A DNA stretch of 7,715 nt, from NCBI GenBank assembly GCA_016290695.1, contig JAEEUX010000119.1, forward strand, positions 1 through 7,715, written 5' to 3'. Every line of letters starts with the position of its first letter. The stretch's first letter is position 1. The notes under the pieces are model-generated. The model had not been told where the DNA came from and ran no database searches. It saw only the letters and a program-made list of their open reading frames with translations. Below are positions 5,598 through 7,715 of this stretch, piece by piece. Position numbers and translations under genes: made by a program. Origin of the DNA: Oscillospiraceae bacterium (GTDB taxonomy: Bacteria > Bacillota > Clostridia > Oscillospirales > Oscillospiraceae).

Positions 5598-6764
5598 TTA
5601 ATCCAGAGCCGTCAGCTCCGCCGCCACGTCGCAGCCCACAGGCAGACGGACAGCCGGCAGAAGCCCGGGATCGTGATGCTCATTCCCAACGAGCACCAGC
5701 GTCACAGCGCTGAAAAATGGCTCCGCCGCCAAAACAGCGCTTTCCATCGTTTCGTCAAAAGCATCGGTAACAAGGATAAGAGAACTGCTTCCGGAAACGG
5801 TTTCGCGCGGAAGCTCCCCGCTGAACGAGCCCTCCCCGAAGGGCAGCATAGCAAGCCAGCGGAGCATTTTGTCAAAGTCCCGAGTGCTGCCGACTTCTTC
5901 AGTCTCGTGTATGCCGCGGGTATCTCCGAGAGCGCGGAGAGAGGCGTTACGGTTGCGGGAAAGGCAGTGAAGAGTAATGCATGCAGCCGCCTCGCATACC
6001 GTATCAGCGCGTGCGAGGGCGTCCTCCCCGGAGTGACCGTGGAGGCAGTTATCTATGAGCACGGTGATATTCTCACGGACGGGCTGTTCATACTGTTTTA
6101 CGAAAAGCTCGCCGTGCGCCGCGCTCTTTTTCCAGTGTATTTGCTTGAGCGGGTCTCCGGGGCGATAGGCTCTCGCGCCGGATATGCTGCTCCCGCTCTC
6201 GGAGCTGATAAGATAGCGCTCGCCGAACAGCTTTTCGTCGGCGACCTCGGCGTGCACGGAGGACGGCGTCTCAGAGCGGGGAAGCACTGTCAGCTCCGGC
6301 TGTCGGTAATAATGGAGCTTTCGCATATCAAAGCGCATGGGCAGCAGCCCGAAAACGTCGGTTATCCGCATCGTGGTGATACCCACGGGGTATACGCCGC
6401 GGTAGGGCATGGCTACGCGAAAATCAAAATCCTTCCATTCAAACGGCAGCAGACTGAATGTAATCCGCTCTTTATCGCTTGGGGAGGCCAGTTCCACGTC
6501 TACCTCCATCATGGAAAGCGGAAGAGGCTTTTCATTCCTGATAGAAATATGCAGAGCGGTCTCGCTTCCTTTCATGGCAGCATCCTCTTCCAGCGTCTGC
6601 GTATAGGAAAACGTGCGCACCGTCCACTGGTTCAGAACCGCTATTACAAGCAGCATAAGTATCTGGACTATAAGGAAAATAAACCACATTCTCAGCCCGG
6701 TATACAGTCCCGCAATCAGGAACACCGGCATAAGGAGATAAAAAAGAAAGCGCAGTACTTTCAT
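5598..6764 (-). CDS. DUF58 domain protein (YeaD-like)
   Basis: This 388-aa protein begins with two hydrophobic helices (about 4-22 and 26-46), a hairpin that would anchor it with the rest in the cytoplasm. A beta-rich region follows (about 65-165). The DUF58 signature R198-AYRPGDP-x-K-x-I-H-W-K at 198-212 is clear. After it comes a von Willebrand-A-like stretch with ENITVLIDNC (231-240), where D238 could be part of a metal site although the full DxSxS pattern is absent. DUF58 proteins are regular partners of MoxR ATPases and transglutaminase-like proteins; a role as adaptor or client of the ATPase is proposed in the literature but not settled. Its ATG (6764-6762) overlaps the MoxR stop in an ATGA, so translation of the two is probably coupled. 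The length is usual for the family. Confidence 0.9.
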   Translation of the reverse strand: MKVLRFLFYLLMPVFLIAGLYTGLRMWFIFLIVQILMLLVIAVLNQWTVRTFSYTQTLEEDAAMKGSETALHISIRNEKPLPLSMMEVDVELASPSDKERITFSLLPFEWKDFDFRVAMPYRGVYPVGITTMRITDVFGLLPMRFDMRKLHYYRQPELTVLPRSETPSSVHAEVADEKLFGERYLISSESGSSISGARAYRPGDPLKQIHWKKSAAHGELFVKQYEQPVRENITVLIDNCLHGHSGEDALARADTVCEAAACITLHCLSRNRNASLRALGDTRGIHETEEVGSTRDFDKMLRWLAMLPFGEGSFSGELPRETVSGSSSLILVTDAFDETMESAVLAAEPFFSAVTLVLVGNEHHDPGLLPAVRLPVGCDVAAELTALD

Positions 6765-7699
6765 GACACCGCCGGGACCTTTATTTCACGTATGATGGAG
6801 CGAAGAATACTTATCCGGTTCTCACCGCGGATTCCGCTGCGCCTGTCAAGCACCAAACGGTGGGCCAAAACAGGTATAGCAAGCTTCTGAACGTCGTCCG
6901 GCATGGTGTAATCCCGCCCTGCGAACATCGCGTGGGCCATCGCCGCCTCCGTGAGCGCGATGCAGCCGCGTGGACTTATGCCGAGGCTTATGCGCTCATC
7001 CCCGCGCGTCGCCTCCGCGATGTGGATAATATAGTCAAGCACCGCATCGGCGCAGATTATATTTTTACGTTCCTCTCGAAGCGTCAGTATATCCTCCGCC
7101 GAGGCGACGGGTTCGATGCTCTCGATGGGACGGGCGTTCATATTGCGGCGAAGAATATCGATTTCCTCGATGTGGCTTGGATAGCCAAGAGAAAGCTTCA
7201 TGAAAAAACGGTCCAGCTGTGCCTCCGGCAGCGGATATGTACCCGTGTGTTCAACGGGGTTTTGCGTCGCGAGTACGATGAAGGGCTCCGGCAGCGGATA
7301 GGTTTTCCCGTCTATGGTCAGCTGCGTTTCCTGCATGGCTTCGAGCAGGCTCGACTGAGTTTTGGGGCTCGTGCGGTTAATTTCGTCGGCAAGGACTATC
7401 TGCGCCATGAGGCCGCCGAAGCAGACCTCGCGCTCGCCGGTTTTGGGGTTGAAGGCCGTGTAGCCCGTAACGTCCGAGGGGAGAAGGTCGGAGGTGAACT
7501 GGATGCGCGAGCAGGAGCAGTTCAGGGAGCGGGCGAGGGCTGTGACGAGCGTGGTTTTCCCCAGACCGGGGACGTCCTCGATGAGGACATGACCGCCGCA
7601 GACGAGGGCAAGAAGGAGCGCCTCGGTCTGCTCCTCCTTGCCGACGATAACCTTCGCGATGTTTTGTTTTACGTTTTCCACCAGCTTGATGGCTGACAT
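6761..7699 (-). CDS. MoxR-family AAA+ ATPase (YeaC-like)
   Basis: This complete 312-aa AAA+ ATPase has all the key motifs. Walker A is in the MoxR form DVPGLGKTT (42-50, K48), Walker B is VLADEIN (102-108, D105/E106), sensor 1 is in ATQNP (N147), the arginine finger is in EAQLDRF (R164), and sensor 2 is in ISPRG (R244). A small helical lid domain follows to the end. MoxR ATPases form hexameric rings in the cytoplasm and act as chaperone-like machines on partner proteins; the partner here is most likely the adjacent DUF58 protein, possibly with the transglutaminase. The start is the ATG at 7699, preceded by AAGGCGGTGA as ribosome binding site. It is the first gene of the run inside the window; the promoter or any earlier gene lies beyond 7715. 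Confidence 0.95.
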   Translation of the reverse strand: MSAIKLVENVKQNIAKVIVGKEEQTEALLLALVCGGHVLIEDVPGLGKTTLVTALARSLNCSCSRIQFTSDLLPSDVTGYTAFNPKTGEREVCFGGLMAQIVLADEINRTSPKTQSSLLEAMQETQLTIDGKTYPLPEPFIVLATQNPVEHTGTYPLPEAQLDRFFMKLSLGYPSHIEEIDILRRNMNARPIESIEPVASAEDILTLREERKNIICADAVLDYIIHIAEATRGDERISLGISPRGCIALTEAAMAHAMFAGRDYTMPDDVQKLAIPVLAHRLVLDRRSGIRGENRISILRSIIREIKVPAVS

Positions 7700-7715
7700 G
7701 CGATCACCGCCTTGG

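Overview
The window looks like a chromosomal segment of a Gram-positive anaerobe of the Bacillota, probably class Clostridia. The reasons are strong AGGAGG-type ribosome binding sites, a textbook sigma-A promoter, a small protein of DUF6514 type (a family I know from Clostridia), C-terminal scraps of S-layer-homology (SLH) proteins, and a MoxR/DUF58/transglutaminase cluster like Bacillus subtilis yeaC-yeaD-yebA. The species cannot be named from the sequence.

The right three quarters (1835-7699) hold six tightly packed genes on the minus strand, read right to left: MoxR-type AAA+ ATPase, DUF58 protein, large membrane-anchored transglutaminase-like protein, MBL-fold metal-dependent hydrolase, flavin-reductase-like FMN protein, and a small CPDC glutaredoxin-like protein. 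Junctions run from a 4-nt ATGA overlap to a 37-nt gap, and I see no terminator between genes, so a single operon is likely; its promoter lies beyond the right edge. The first three genes form the known membrane/envelope module. The last three are small redox or hydrolase genes that appear to be transcribed behind it.

The left quarter (1-1834) is gene-poor. It holds a strong leftward promoter at the edge (18-46), two short minus-strand scraps that read as SLH C-termini ending in FMQM-stop, each followed by a strong hairpin, and a possible 42-aa membrane peptide (456-584, minus). It also has a tandem pair of plus-strand DUF6514-like genes (860-1156 and 1269-1502). The first of these has lost the family C-terminus, abruptly, at codon 60.

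The most interesting stretch is 1511-1706, right after the second DUF6514-like gene. It carries a 7-bp helix enclosing two GC-rich hairpins, a perfect 7-bp helix that crosses the first as a pseudoknot, another hairpin, and a long terminator-like stem. I read it as a candidate structured non-coding RNA of about 195 nt.
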